DNA of 64,000 bases. Source: Andrena cerasifolii (Eukaryota > Arthropoda > Insecta > Hymenoptera > Andrenidae). Within the stretch, counting starts at the first letter, position 1. The number at the start of each line of letters is the position of its first letter. The stretch is taken from assembly GCF_050908995.1 (NCBI RefSeq), contig NC_135133.1, forward strand, positions 6,862,001 to 6,926,000, given 5' to 3'. The notes below the pieces were generated by a model. That model had not been told where the DNA came from and did no database searches. It worked only from the letters and a program-made list of their open reading frames with translations. The position numbers were made by a program, and so were the translations under genes. Positions 1 to 11,200 of this stretch are shown here, in pieces.

Positions 1-3000
1 TAACAGGATAACATGACTTCGAAGAAGGTGGCGCAAAGTAATGTCTCCGGAAAGCGAATCGAAGACGCAGAACTATTCGAAGCAGAAGTTTCGCTGAAAT
101 TTAGGATACCTCTTTTCGCTTCATGTTCTCCTGATACCTGGGCCAAAATCTGGCAAAAATTTTCAGAATGCACAAAATTGGGCTTTGTAACAGGAGAACA
201 TGATGTCGAAAGAGGTGGCACTAAGTAATGTCTCCGGAGAGAGAATCGAGGATGCCTTCGCAGCTGAAATTCAGAATACCTCTTTTCGCTTCATGTTCTC
301 CTGATACATATTGGCCAAAACCTGGCATAAATTATCAGAACGCACAAAATTTGGGCTTCGTAACAGGATAACATGACTTCGAAGAAGGTGGCGCAAAGTA
401 ATGTCTCCGGAAAGCGAATCGAAGACGCAGAACTATTCGAAGCAGAAGTTTCGCTGAAATTTAGGATACCTCTTTTCGCTTCATGTTCTCCTGATACCTG
501 GGCCAAAATCTGGCAAAAATTTTCAGAATGCACAAAATTGGGCTTTGTAACAGGAGAACATGATGTCGAAAGAGGTGGCACTAAGTAATGTCTCCGGAGA
601 GAGAATCGAGGATGCCTTCGCAGCTGAAATTCAGAATACCTCTTTTCGCTTCATGTTCTCCTGATACATATTGGCCAAAACCTGGCATAAATTATCAGAA
701 CGCACAAAATTTGGGCTTCGTAACAGGATAACATGACTTCGAAGAAGGTGGCGCAAAGTAATGTCTCCGGAAAGCGAATCGAAGACGCAGAACTATTCGA
801 AGCAGAAGTTTCGCTGAAATTTAGGATACCTCTTTTCGCTTCATGTTCTCCTGATACCTGGGCCAAAATCTGGCAAAAATTTTCAGAATGCACAAAATTG
901 GGCTTTGTAACAGGAGAACATGATGTCGAAAGAGGTGGCACTAAGTAATGTCTCCGGAGAGAGAATCGAGGATGCCTTCGCAGCTGAAATTCAGAATACC
1001 TCTTTTCGCTTCATGTTCTCCTGATACATATTGGCCAAAACCTGGCATAAATTATCAGAACGCACAAAATTTGGGCTTCGTAACAGGATAACATGACTTC
1101 GAAGAAGGTGGCGCAAAGTAATGTCTCCGGAAAGCGAATCGAAGACGCAGAACTATTCGAAGCAGAAGTTTCGCTGAAATTTAGGATACCTCTTTTCGCT
1201 TCATGTTCTTCTGATACCTGGGCCAAAATCTGGCAAAAATTTTCAGAATGCACAAAATTGGGCTTTGTAACAGGAGAACATGATGTCGAAAGAGGTGGCA
1301 CTAAGTAATGTCTCCGGAGAGAGAATCGAGGATGCCTTCGCAGCTGAAATTCAGAATACCTCTTTTCGCTTCATGTTCTCCTGATACATATTGGCCAAAA
1401 CCTGGCATAAATTATCAGAACGCACAAAATTTGGGCTTCGTAACAGGATAACATGACTTCGAAGAAGGTGGCGCAAAGTAATGTCTCCGGAAAGCGAATC
1501 GAAGACGCAGAACTATTCGAAGCAGAAGTTTCGCTGAAATTTAGGATACCTCTTTTCGCTTCATGTTCTCCTGATACCTGGGCCAAAATCTGGCAAAAAT
1601 TTTCAGAATGCACAAAATTGGGCTTTGTAACAGGAGAACATGATGTTGAAAGAGGTGGCACTAAGTAATGTCTCCGGAGAGAGAATCGAGGATGCCTTCG
1701 CAGCTGAAATTCAGAATACCTCTTTTCGCTTCATGTTCTCCTGATACCTGGGCCAAAATCTGGCAAAAATTTTCAGAATGCACAAAATTGGGCTTTGTAA
1801 CAGGAGAACATGATGTCAAAAGAGGTGGCACTAAGTAATGTCTCCGGAGAGAGAATCGAGGATGCCTTCGCAGCTGAAATTCAGAATACCTCTTTTCGCT
1901 TCATGTTCTCCTGATACCTGGGCCAAAATCTGGCAAAAATTTTCAGAATGCACAAAATTGGGCTTTGTAACAGGAGAACATGATGTCAAAAGAGGTGGCA
2001 CTAAGTAATGTCTCCAGAAAGCGAATCGAAGACGCAGAACTATTCGAAGCAGAAGTTTCGCTGAAATTTAGGATACCTCTTTTCGCTTCATGTTCTCCTG
2101 ATACCTGAGCCAAAATCTGGCAAAAATTTTCAGAATGCACAAAATTGGGCTTTGTAACAGGAGAACATGATGTCGAAAGAGGTGGCACTAAGTAATGTCT
2201 CCGGAGAGAGAATCGAGGATGCCTTCGCAGCTGAAATTCAGAATACCTCTTTTCGCTTCATGTTCTCCTGATACATATTGGCCAAAACCTGGCATAAATT
2301 ATCAGAACGCACAAAATTTGGGCTTCGTAACAGGATAACATGACTTCGAAGAAGGTGGCGCAAAGTAATGTCTCCGGAAAGCGAATCGAAGACGCAGAAC
2401 TATTCGAAGCAGAAGTTTCGCTGAAATTTAGAATACCTCTTTTCGCTTCATGTTCTCCTGATACCTGGGCCAAAATCTGGCAAAAATTTTCAGAATGCAC
2501 AAAATTGGGCTTTGTAACAGGAGAACATGATGTCGAAAGAGGTGGCACTAAGTAATGTCTCCGGAGAGAGAATCGAGGATGCCTTCGCAGCTGAAATTCA
2601 GAATACCTCTTTTCGCTTCATGTTCTCCTGATACCTGGGCCAAAATCTGGCAAAAATTTTCAGAATGCACAAAATTGGGCTTTGTAACAGGAGAACATGA
2701 TGTCAAAAGAGGTGGCGCAAAGTAATGTCTCCGGAAAGCGAATCGAAGACGCAGAACTATTCGAAGCAGAAGTTTCGCTGAAATTTAGGATACCTCTTTT
2801 CGCTTCATGTTCTCCTGATACCTGGGCCAAAATCTGGCAAAAATTTTCAGAATGCACAAAATTGGGCTTTGTAACAGGAGAACATGATGTCGAAAGAGGT
2901 GGCACTAAGTAATGTCTCCGGAGAGAGAATCGAGGATGCCTTCGCAGCTGAAATTCAGAATACCTCTTTTCGCTTCATGTTCTCCTGATACATATTGGCC

Positions 3001-3800
3001 AAAACCTGGCATAAATTATCAGAACGCACAAAATTTGGGCTTCGTAACAGGATAACATGACTTCGAAGAAGGTGGCGCAAAGTAATGTCTCCGGAAAGCG
3101 ATTCGAAGACGCAGAACTATTCGAAGCAGAAGTTTCGCTGAAATTTAGGATACCTCTTTTCGCTTCATGTTCTCCTGATACCTGGGCCAAAATCTGGCAA
3201 AAATTTTCAGAATGCACAAAATTGGGCTTTGTAACAGGAGAACATGCCGTCGAAAGAGGTGGCACTAAGTAACGTCTTCGGAGAGAGAGTCGAGGATGCC
3301 TTCGCAGCTGAAATTCAGAATACCTCTTTTCGCTTCATGTTCTCCTGATACCTGGGCCAAAATCTGGCAAAAATTTTCAGAATGCATAAAATTGGGCTTT
3401 GTAACAGGAGAACATGATGTCGAAAGAGGTGGCACTAAGTAACGTCTTCGGAGAGAGAATCGAGGATGCCTTCGCAGCTGAAATTCAGAATACCTCTTTT
3501 CGCTTCATGTTCTCCTGATACCTGGGCCAAAATCTGGCAAAAATTTTCAGAATGCACAAAATTGGGCTTTGTAACAGGAGAACATGCCGTCGAAAGAGGT
3601 GGCACTAAGTAACGTCTTCGGAGAGAGAATCGAGGATGCCTTCGAAGCTGAAATTCAGAATACCTCTTTTCGCTTCATGTTCTCCTGATACCTGGGCCAA
3701 AATCTGGCGAAAATTTTCAGATATCTCTAAAATCAGGCTTCGTAACAGGATAACATGACGTGGAAAGAGGTAGCGCAAAGTAATGTCTCTGAAGAGAAGT
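1..3800. repeat. Tandem satellite array, 170/190-bp monomers in a 360-bp dimer
   Basis: The array is already under way at base 1 and decays near 3,800. Measuring from the CTGATAC motif, two monomer types exist. Type A (170 bp) reads CTGATACCTGGGCC. Type B (190 bp) reads CTGATACATATTGGCC and has about 17 extra bases near its 3' end. Order from 131: A B A B A B A B A A H A B A H A B A A A, then a partial A from 3,685. H (1,911-2,097 and 2,628-2,814) is a 187-bp hybrid with an A-type front and a B-type back. The dimers between 1 and about 1,600 are almost identical to each other. The 71- and 96-codon open frames that recur in every dimer are by-products of repetition and are interrupted between units. 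I see no sign that they are genes. A centromeric or heterochromatic satellite is the natural reading, but position on the chromosome cannot be told. Confidence 0.97.
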
Positions 3801-4055
3801 AGAAGCCTTGAACGAATGTCGATAGAGTTGGAGAGTAGTGAATGGGATATTTAAAGTAGTGCTTTAATGCGAAGATTTTTAAAACCACTCTGCGTGGAAG
3901 GATCTTTTAGGTGTTCTTTTTAGCATATCTTTTATATGTGATTTGGAATAGGAAGGAGTAAGTAGTGCTCGTTAAATAAAAAAACTCTTTTACCACTTAA
4001 CTGCAATTTATTCAAATAAGTGAAATGCAATACAATGAAATGTTGCAAGTGTAAC

Positions 4056-4215
4056 TGGGTTAGGTCTGGGTTAGGGGAGGGTTAGGGGTATCCGTTAGAG
4101 ATTTCTCCACGAAAAAAAAAAAAAAAAAAGGTCTAGGTGAGGGTTAGGGGTAACCGTTAGGGATTTCTCCACGTAAAAAAAAAAAAAAAAGGTCTGGGTT
4201 AGGTCTGGGTTCGGC
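4056..4215 (+). repeat. Degenerate telomere-like repeat block with duplicated poly(A) unit
   Basis: The block contains GGGTTAGGTCTGGGTTAGGG, then GGGTTAGGGG variants, and ends with GGTCTGGGTTAGGTCTGGG. A unit of about 62 bp (GGGTTAGGGGTA, CCGTTAG, GATTTCTCCACG, then a run of A) occurs twice, starting near 4,078 and 4,140. TTAGG is the ancestral insect telomere repeat, and expanded TTAGG-derived motifs are known in Hymenoptera. Here the motif is imperfect and short, so this is an interstitial or subtelomeric relic and not a telomere. The neighbouring satellite ends about 250 bp to the left. Confidence 0.6.
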
Positions 4216-7200
4216 TGAAGAAGTATCTTGTGCAAATTTCATATCAATGAACCCAGTCGAAAATGCAGCCGGTTTAACGTCTTCTATGTAAAAATTCCTT
4301 ACCTGTAATGCAGAAATATACACGATTAATAATCGCTCTAGTTACAGTATGTGAGATTAGTTATATCGCACTGGCACACTCTAAACTCTAAACATGTCAC
4401 ACATATACAAGCACGCACACATGCACAGCATTTCAACAGATTTCAGAGTAGGTAGTTGCTGAATTGGCCGCTTCTCGTGTCGCACCCAACGTTACCGACT
4501 GATTCTAAAATAAGATTACAGTGCTACGAGTGGTAGGAATTAATATTAAATCTTACCGGAAACATAAAATCTAAAACGACTAATTTCAATCAACATGTTG
4601 CACAATAAAATTATTCCCTTTACTAATATATTTTCATACGTGACAAACTGTTGTAACGTTTCTCCCATGTTCAATAATAGACAAGTCAAGTTACTAAAAA
4701 TATTTTTCTTCTTACAGGTTTTAACTTCGGAATATTTCGACGGAATGATGGAAACCTTGATAGTAATCACAAGAAAATAGTGACTTTATATACCTTATAC
4801 TTTATTGTAACACTGTAAAGGCCTTTTATGCAAATATATTGAAAGAAACTTGAAACAAACTGTATTATTATTCAGAAATACCTTTTACATATTCCTATCC
4901 AAATTCCAAATATCTATGGTATTTCCTTAAGAATACCATAGATTTCCTTTGTTAATAAGTCGATATTGAAGAAAATTTTGCAACTAGTGTCCATGGAATA
5001 CTATTCAGAAATTACAAGCTTCCAGTCTTTCAAAAGCATCACATTAACCGAGAACTGTTGGGGAAGAGGACGTAATTGCGAATGAAGGTGATTAAAAGTC
5101 CTTTACTTTACGAAATAAACATTTATTTTAACAAATCAACAGCGTAAAGACTAGCGTCTAGAGACTAGTCCGACGTCACGTCCGACCTAGGTAACTAGAG
5201 GCCACCAGGAATATTCCGCGCGAAGGGAAATTTTAAACTCACACGCGATTTTTACGAAAATTGAACTCTTCCGCCCGATTTAGAAGCATCCCTGTCTATT
5301 TCAAGCGAAGTGTGCGTGAAAAATATCCCTTAAACAACGAGCCTGAAGGAAATCCTAACGAACGTGCTCCTAATTGACAAGAACTAGCTCGCGTCGATCG
5401 AAACTAGGTCGAAAATACTTCTGCCGCCTCGAGTTTCAACAGGCTCAGAAATATTTGTCCCCTCGAACGTGCACGACGATTCTCTCGCGGTGTGAAATGC
5501 GGACTCGACGTACGCGAGGAAGCGTGTTGAAAGCTTAGAAATTAGAGCAGCTTATTGGTTCGAAGAGAAACAGTTGTGCCGTAGATCTCTGCTATTAATT
5601 CTACCTCTGCTGAGATTTTTAACGCGGCTCCGCGCAGACAATATTTCTAAACCTGCATCCGACCCACGAGACACCGGTCGATAATTTATCCTAGCCAATT
5701 AAACGAATAACAGATCGGCGTTTCGTTCAATTCCATAAGTACATAGTTGAGTGCCGTGCAGAATCGCCCACAAATCCCCCGAGCATCCCTTCAATTCTCA
5801 TAAAAATCCGGAATTCTAGAGTTTCCCTTGGCATCTTCCCCCGCTAGTTGCACACTCCGACACGCCCGGCGTTCTCTATCCCCTGTCCGATAAATGGTGG
5901 TAATAATAGTCGTCGTAATAACTCGCTACGTTTGTCCGCTAAGAAAAGAGTCCCCTTTTTATTTACATACGTTGTTATCTCTCGCGCGTTAGGTACTCAC
6001 CTACCACCGATCTCCGTGGTTCATCTTCTACATGAGAACGTGTACTCATTTATTTGCTTATCCATTATTAGTATTGTTATCTTCTTCTTTTCTTTCTTTT
6101 TAAGGCCATGCTTAAGGAGAGGAGCGCTTCGGCAACTCCCTTATGTCCATCGCCGCGAAGGGCTTGGACGATCCTCGAGGGTAAGGATGTCGTTCCGTTA
6201 TGTATACGGTGTTGCGGAGTGCTCGGTTCGTTAATCTTCCAGCTCCTCGCAACTCTGGGCGAAGCACGTTGTATTATTAATATTATTATTATTATATAGA
6301 TCCTTGTCTTGGGTGGTCTAGGAAACGGTCACGCGAGGATCGTCGTCGAAAACGTGACCGTCCGCGAGTGTTTGTTACACCGATGGCATCGGGTCTCTGC
6401 AAAGATTCTTGCAGATTTTCAAATAGATTTCAAGGATTTGTCCAAAGATTCCTTTCTCTCGGTTAGGGACCGAACGAGCAATTTTTTCGTTCCTTCGTAT
6501 CATAACTCTAGAGGGTGCTGAAAAATCTCTGTGCAACGGTTTCTGCATACTAAACGAGGTAGTTTGATGATATTCCAGAGTACAAAATTCGCAAGAATCT
6601 CTGTAGGAACTGATTGTGAGAGCAATATTAGCCTCCGTTGCTGAGGACAGGGAAGTCTCCTCTGTCGAAGATCGCACTTCTTTGCGATCGAAGGTTTCCC
6701 AGAATGCCCAGAAATAATAATCGGCTCCCGATCAAGCACGTTGCGCATAGAAGAACATTGTTAGCCGTTTGGAATCAAGACCCAGCCATCTGTGTTTGCA
6801 CAGAGAGTAAGAAGCGATCCAGACCACACAGGTTTGTCCCTGGCGGAGATGTCCCTGTCCTCGGAAGCAGCAGGAATATTTAGCCGGCCCTTTTTCGCGC
6901 GCGTACACACGCGGAAGAGCCACGCCGCGCGATCTAATTCTAGACACGCGTCTGTAAACTGAAAAGTAAGTCGCACGGTGATCTCAGCCTCTCGAGCCGA
7001 GCGTCGTACACCGAATGTGGTGTTTCCCAAGAAAGAAACTACGCGCGCCTCCATGGGTCGCGAACGGAACAGAGATCGTGCCCTTCGTCTTTGAAAAAGC
7101 CACCCCTTCTTCCCCCTCCACTGACGCTAGGGTCCATCTAGGAATCTTAAGGCCACGATACCAAGACACGAGCGATCCTCCAAAGATCGTCGCGCGAGAA

Positions 7201-7984
7201 ATACGCGATCTGCTTAGGTAGCTGTTCGACGCTCGCTCCGTGAAAAATGCGGGGGCTTTAGGAAATGCTACACGCGCTCCCTGTCGATCGATCTTTCCAG
7301 GGACGATTCTCGTACAGAGGAAGCCTCGAAATGGACTACGATGAACCACTACTTCGTGGTTTGGAAATGGTATCGGTTAAAAAAATAGCTTTCTCTCTCG
7401 TTCTCTCTCTCTCTCTCTCTCCCTCTCTCTCTGCCGCGTACCACTCGTCGAGTATTGAAAAAGGATTCGCGCACCGAGTAGACCGAGTATTAAAAGAACG
7501 CAGTAGCAGGCCGCCGAAAATGACGGCGGAATCATCTCGTAAACACACCTGTACTCGATCAACGGCGATCCACTCGAAGGACTTGTACCTCTTGTCTATC
7601 TATCGAATTAATGGGAAAAAATATTCCCCTCGTCCCTTTCCCCCTGGATTAACTAACTCTATCCTACGCACACTCGCGTACGCACACCGAACGTCTGTGT
7701 TTCTGCGTGCGAATGAAAGCCTCTGAAAGTCAACGAGGATACTTTCCGTCATCGTGGTCCTTGCAATCGAAATTATCGCGCGTTCGGGCCGCGACTCTTG
7801 AGGGCGAAAGTGGTCAGAGTCGAGATGGAAAACCGGCAGGGCTTCCCGTTCAAACCGGGGCGCTGGGTCGTCGTAGGAGCGACGATAGCAACGAGCGTCG
7901 AGGGGGCCGCCGCCACGGACGACGCAGTCGACGCTCGATGTCCGCGTAGGACGATCTCGTCTGCTCCTCGACGATCCCCAAGGG
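4216..7984. other. Downstream flank of the Na+/H+ exchanger; possible 3' UTR
   Basis: No coding exon is recognisable here. The part next to the stop codon at 7,985 should hold the minus-strand 3' UTR. The first AATAAA hexamer that I see on the minus strand is at 6,054-6,049, which would give a 3' UTR of about 1.9 kb, but this is only a guess. A CT tract (7,391-7,432) and a short ATT tract (6,271-6,297) lie inside. A small hairpin with 12-bp arms sits at 4,912-4,943 (ATCTATGGTATT and its complement). Confidence 0.35.
7391..7432. repeat. CT microsatellite
   Basis: An almost pure CT dinucleotide run, within the likely 3' flank of the exchanger gene. Confidence 0.95.
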
Positions 7985-8226
7985 TCAAGCATTCTCTTCC
8001 TCCTCGTCGATATCCTCCGACGATTCCGAGGAGGACGCTATTAGGGCGGTCGAGAGGCTCGGCACCTGGGCTGAGTAGGGGAACGAGCTCATGCGGAGCC
8101 TCTGAGGGTGGTTCCAGCATTCCGGCAGGGAATGGGAACCGTCGTACGCCCTCTTTTCCGAGCGGGCCCTCTCCATGGAGCCCAGCTCCATCATCGATAC
8201 CCTTCTAGTGGGCCCCCTCTTCCCGT
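7985..8226 (-). CDS. Nhe2: Nhe2-like exon 16: C-terminus and stop
   Basis: Starts after TTGCAG. Codes HGKRGPTRRVSMMELGS, then RSEKRAYDGSHSLPECW, and ends ASSSESSEDIDEEEENA before TGA at 7,985. RRVSM is a PKA-like consensus site and the end is a Ser/Glu/Asp-rich acidic tract. The exon joins exon 15 in phase. Confidence 0.85.
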
Positions 8227-11200
8227 CTGCAAGAACGAAATTGTCTACTTATCCGACTGTCTCTGCGAGGCTAAACTACTTTCTTGTCTACCCGTCGTCA
8301 TGGTCCTGTAACATTCATTTCCCTCTTTCAATGATCGTTCACTTGTGCGCTTTATTTTCCTCTTCTTTTTCTGTGCACGGAATGGCTTGGGAATACTGGG
8401 TGAGAAACGGATGGTGCATAATCAGCCCTTAATTCTTGTAATGCGCTTCGGTTTTAACCGCTTAAGGGCCGAATTATTTTGCACAAATCGAGCAAAATTT
8501 CCCCGAGTTTTGTTATTACATTAAATATTACATTAGAAATTGTTATACGATTAGATTTAGTATTCTTTTTATTGTACCGCGTATTCGAACCCATTCCGTG
8601 CGCGCAGAGTGTCCCATTTCATTTTCACCTATCGGTACATGCATTTTTCATATTCTTCAGAATTGTATAGGAAACAGTTTGGAATGATTTCGAGGCCACT
8701 GAAACGGGACAATCTGCACAGAGATTAATTCGTTGGATGCTGATGTGTGGGGAGCGTGCCACGGTTACTCACGTGAGGCGTTTGAGGGTGAGTCCGACTG
8801 CTCCGTTTCCGTAAGCGTGTACTCGTCCGGCTTCTCTTCGATGTCCTCGCAATCGATACTCGCCGAGCAGATGCTCTCGCGACGGAACAGGCCAATTACC
8901 GATTGGACCTTCGGCTGCTCGATCCCACCTTTAATTGCGAAGAAATTTTAATGACCTGCACGATCATCCACGGCGGTTCATTCGCCTGCGTTACTTGAAA
9001 TACCGCTGTGGTTTTTAACGATATGGAGAACCGTGCCAGGGAAACTTGTTTGTCTTAAAGAGACAAATATAATATGATAATATAGTCGTTAAATTTAAAT
9101 AATCTTGATCGAGAAAAATTTATCTTCCTACTCTTTGTTGCAGAAAGTTACAGAGAATATTTGCTCCTCCGAGACCAACAACTGTTTCCCCATTAATCGC
9201 TCCGTACCATTAACAGCGACGAAGGCATTTCGAGTAATCGAAATCAGCGGAACACCGTGTACGTTGCGGGTAAGTGAAAAGCAAAGGTGCTCGACAAAAG
9301 AACATATCGATGGAAACGCAAAAGGGTGACTGTTCTCAAAGGCTGAGCGTTTGAAATATCCGCGAACAGTCAGGATTTAATGATGCATAAACTGATCGTG
9401 TGTGGGGTGCCTGTATAAACGTGTGGGTGAATTTTAAAAGAGAGGGGGGGGGGATTGGGTAACCCAAAAAATCGTAGGCAAAAACACATCTCTGTTGACG
9501 ACGAAAAAGAAAACGACACAAAAGTCGAAACGATTTGATGCGTAACATTTACATGTTCTCCAACCGGAAGTGGGTGTAATAGTGATCCGGGGTTAGTATC
9601 CTCCGGGTTCGTAAGCTGGCATGTCTTCACATATACTCGTCCCCTGTAAAGTAGCGGTTTTCAGCGTTCGCATATCTGTCTTTGGATACACAATTGACCG
9701 AGCCAAATGAAATTCCCGTTTCAATAGACGTAGGACTTTAATGGGTTCTGGATCCAATCGAAACGTTAGAAAAAATTACCAACAGAGTAGTATCATCTCT
9801 TAAACACTCAACTAAACTCAACAATTGAATTTGCATCCAAAACAGACTTGCGATACAGTAGGGTGGACCTGAAACAACGTGTCTAAACATTATGAGTTCG
9901 TGCTGCGTGTAGATGTTTGGAAGAGGGTACTTTCGAGGGGTTACCCGACCCCCGTCGACAGAGAAACTTCAGGTCCGAGGTTCTCGAACGGCGTTGAACA
10001 CGCTATCTAAGCGATCGGAGTTCACAGTTTCGCAGAGGTTCGAGTATGGTGTGTCTAATGAACATTGTTATCGATTAGCTGTACCATGAGTCAGCCGATG
10101 AAATCAGTGTGTTGCACATTTGCACTCGTATGTTGTATCGATACTACCCTACGTCTGTGTTTATGGTATGACGAGCAATTCACGATAGCAGGTATTTTTA
10201 CCGCGACAGTCGTACCTAGGAACGTTGCAGACGGAGAACTGTAAGCCAGGTACTCTTTGTTGGAACACCAAGCAGGAAACTCGTTCTGTTTAATCGGGTG
10301 TCCGGAATTGTAGTCATCTTCCCTTTTCCATGGTAACATTGTCTCCGTGGCTGTGGGTGTGGTTACCCTGTAGGTTTCTGTGAAACCACCGAAAACTATT
10401 CATTCCACTGCTTCTTCTTTCTATATCCCAGGCTCCACTAATAATTAATTCCGAGTACCTACCATCGCGCCCCAGCTTCATATCAGCGTCGTCCGTGTTG
10501 ATGGTGTCCATCGAGGTGGTCGTGGTAGCGCCGTGGTGGTGGTCCGCGTTCACGTTCGACGAGTCTGCAGGAAGCAGCTCGTAAGAAATTTGACTATGAA
10601 TAGAGGGCGTAATTAACCCCCAATCAAGTCCATGGAAAGAAGACTTTGACGAGTCTGAATATAGGGCGAGGAGCTAATTCCTCAAAGAAATCTGGATCCC
10701 GAGGGAATTTTCTTTGGAAGTTGATGCTCTAACGAGACCTAAAACTTGTTCCAGGTTCGGCGGGGAAAAAACGAAGGCGAAATTCTCACCGGAAGTGCGG
10801 GCCGTGAAAGTTATGGCCGAGTCCCAGTCTTCTTTGCTCGATGGCTTTGAAGTGTCCCCGTTCTCCAGCTCGTACAGTACCCCGTTGATATAATCTGGCG
10901 ACGAATGAAAATTCACGAGTATTCGAACGAACATTTACGCGAGCGGGCATCGATAGCCTCCTTCCAATTTACCTTGGGTGAACAACTTCGTCGAGCCGTT
11001 CTGCTGGAACTCGGGGAAACTCACGTGATTCTGCTTGCCGTCCTGCGACCGTGCAAGGGAGCGGTTTTAATTGCGGGAATAGAAGATTCGCGCGCCGAAT
11101 GAGCGCGCGGGGGGTGGGCGTGTTCTTACTTTGAGCAACTTTTTGCTGCGCTTGTGGCGGTGCTTGTGCTCCCCCATCATCCGCCGTATGTTCATGTGCA

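Noticed and set aside
13..3272. Repeated 71-codon plus-strand and 96- or 81-codon minus-strand open frames
   Set aside because: They recur because the 360-bp satellite unit recurs and is a multiple of three. They overlap on both strands, have stops between units and match no protein family that I know.
1..3800. CRISPR-like regular repeats
   Set aside because: The units are 170-190 bp with no unique spacers, in a eukaryotic genome. It is a satellite.
5050..5760. Possible solo LTR or other retroelement downstream of the telomere-like block
   Set aside because: No second copy, no flanking duplication and no reverse-transcriptase coding sequence were visible.
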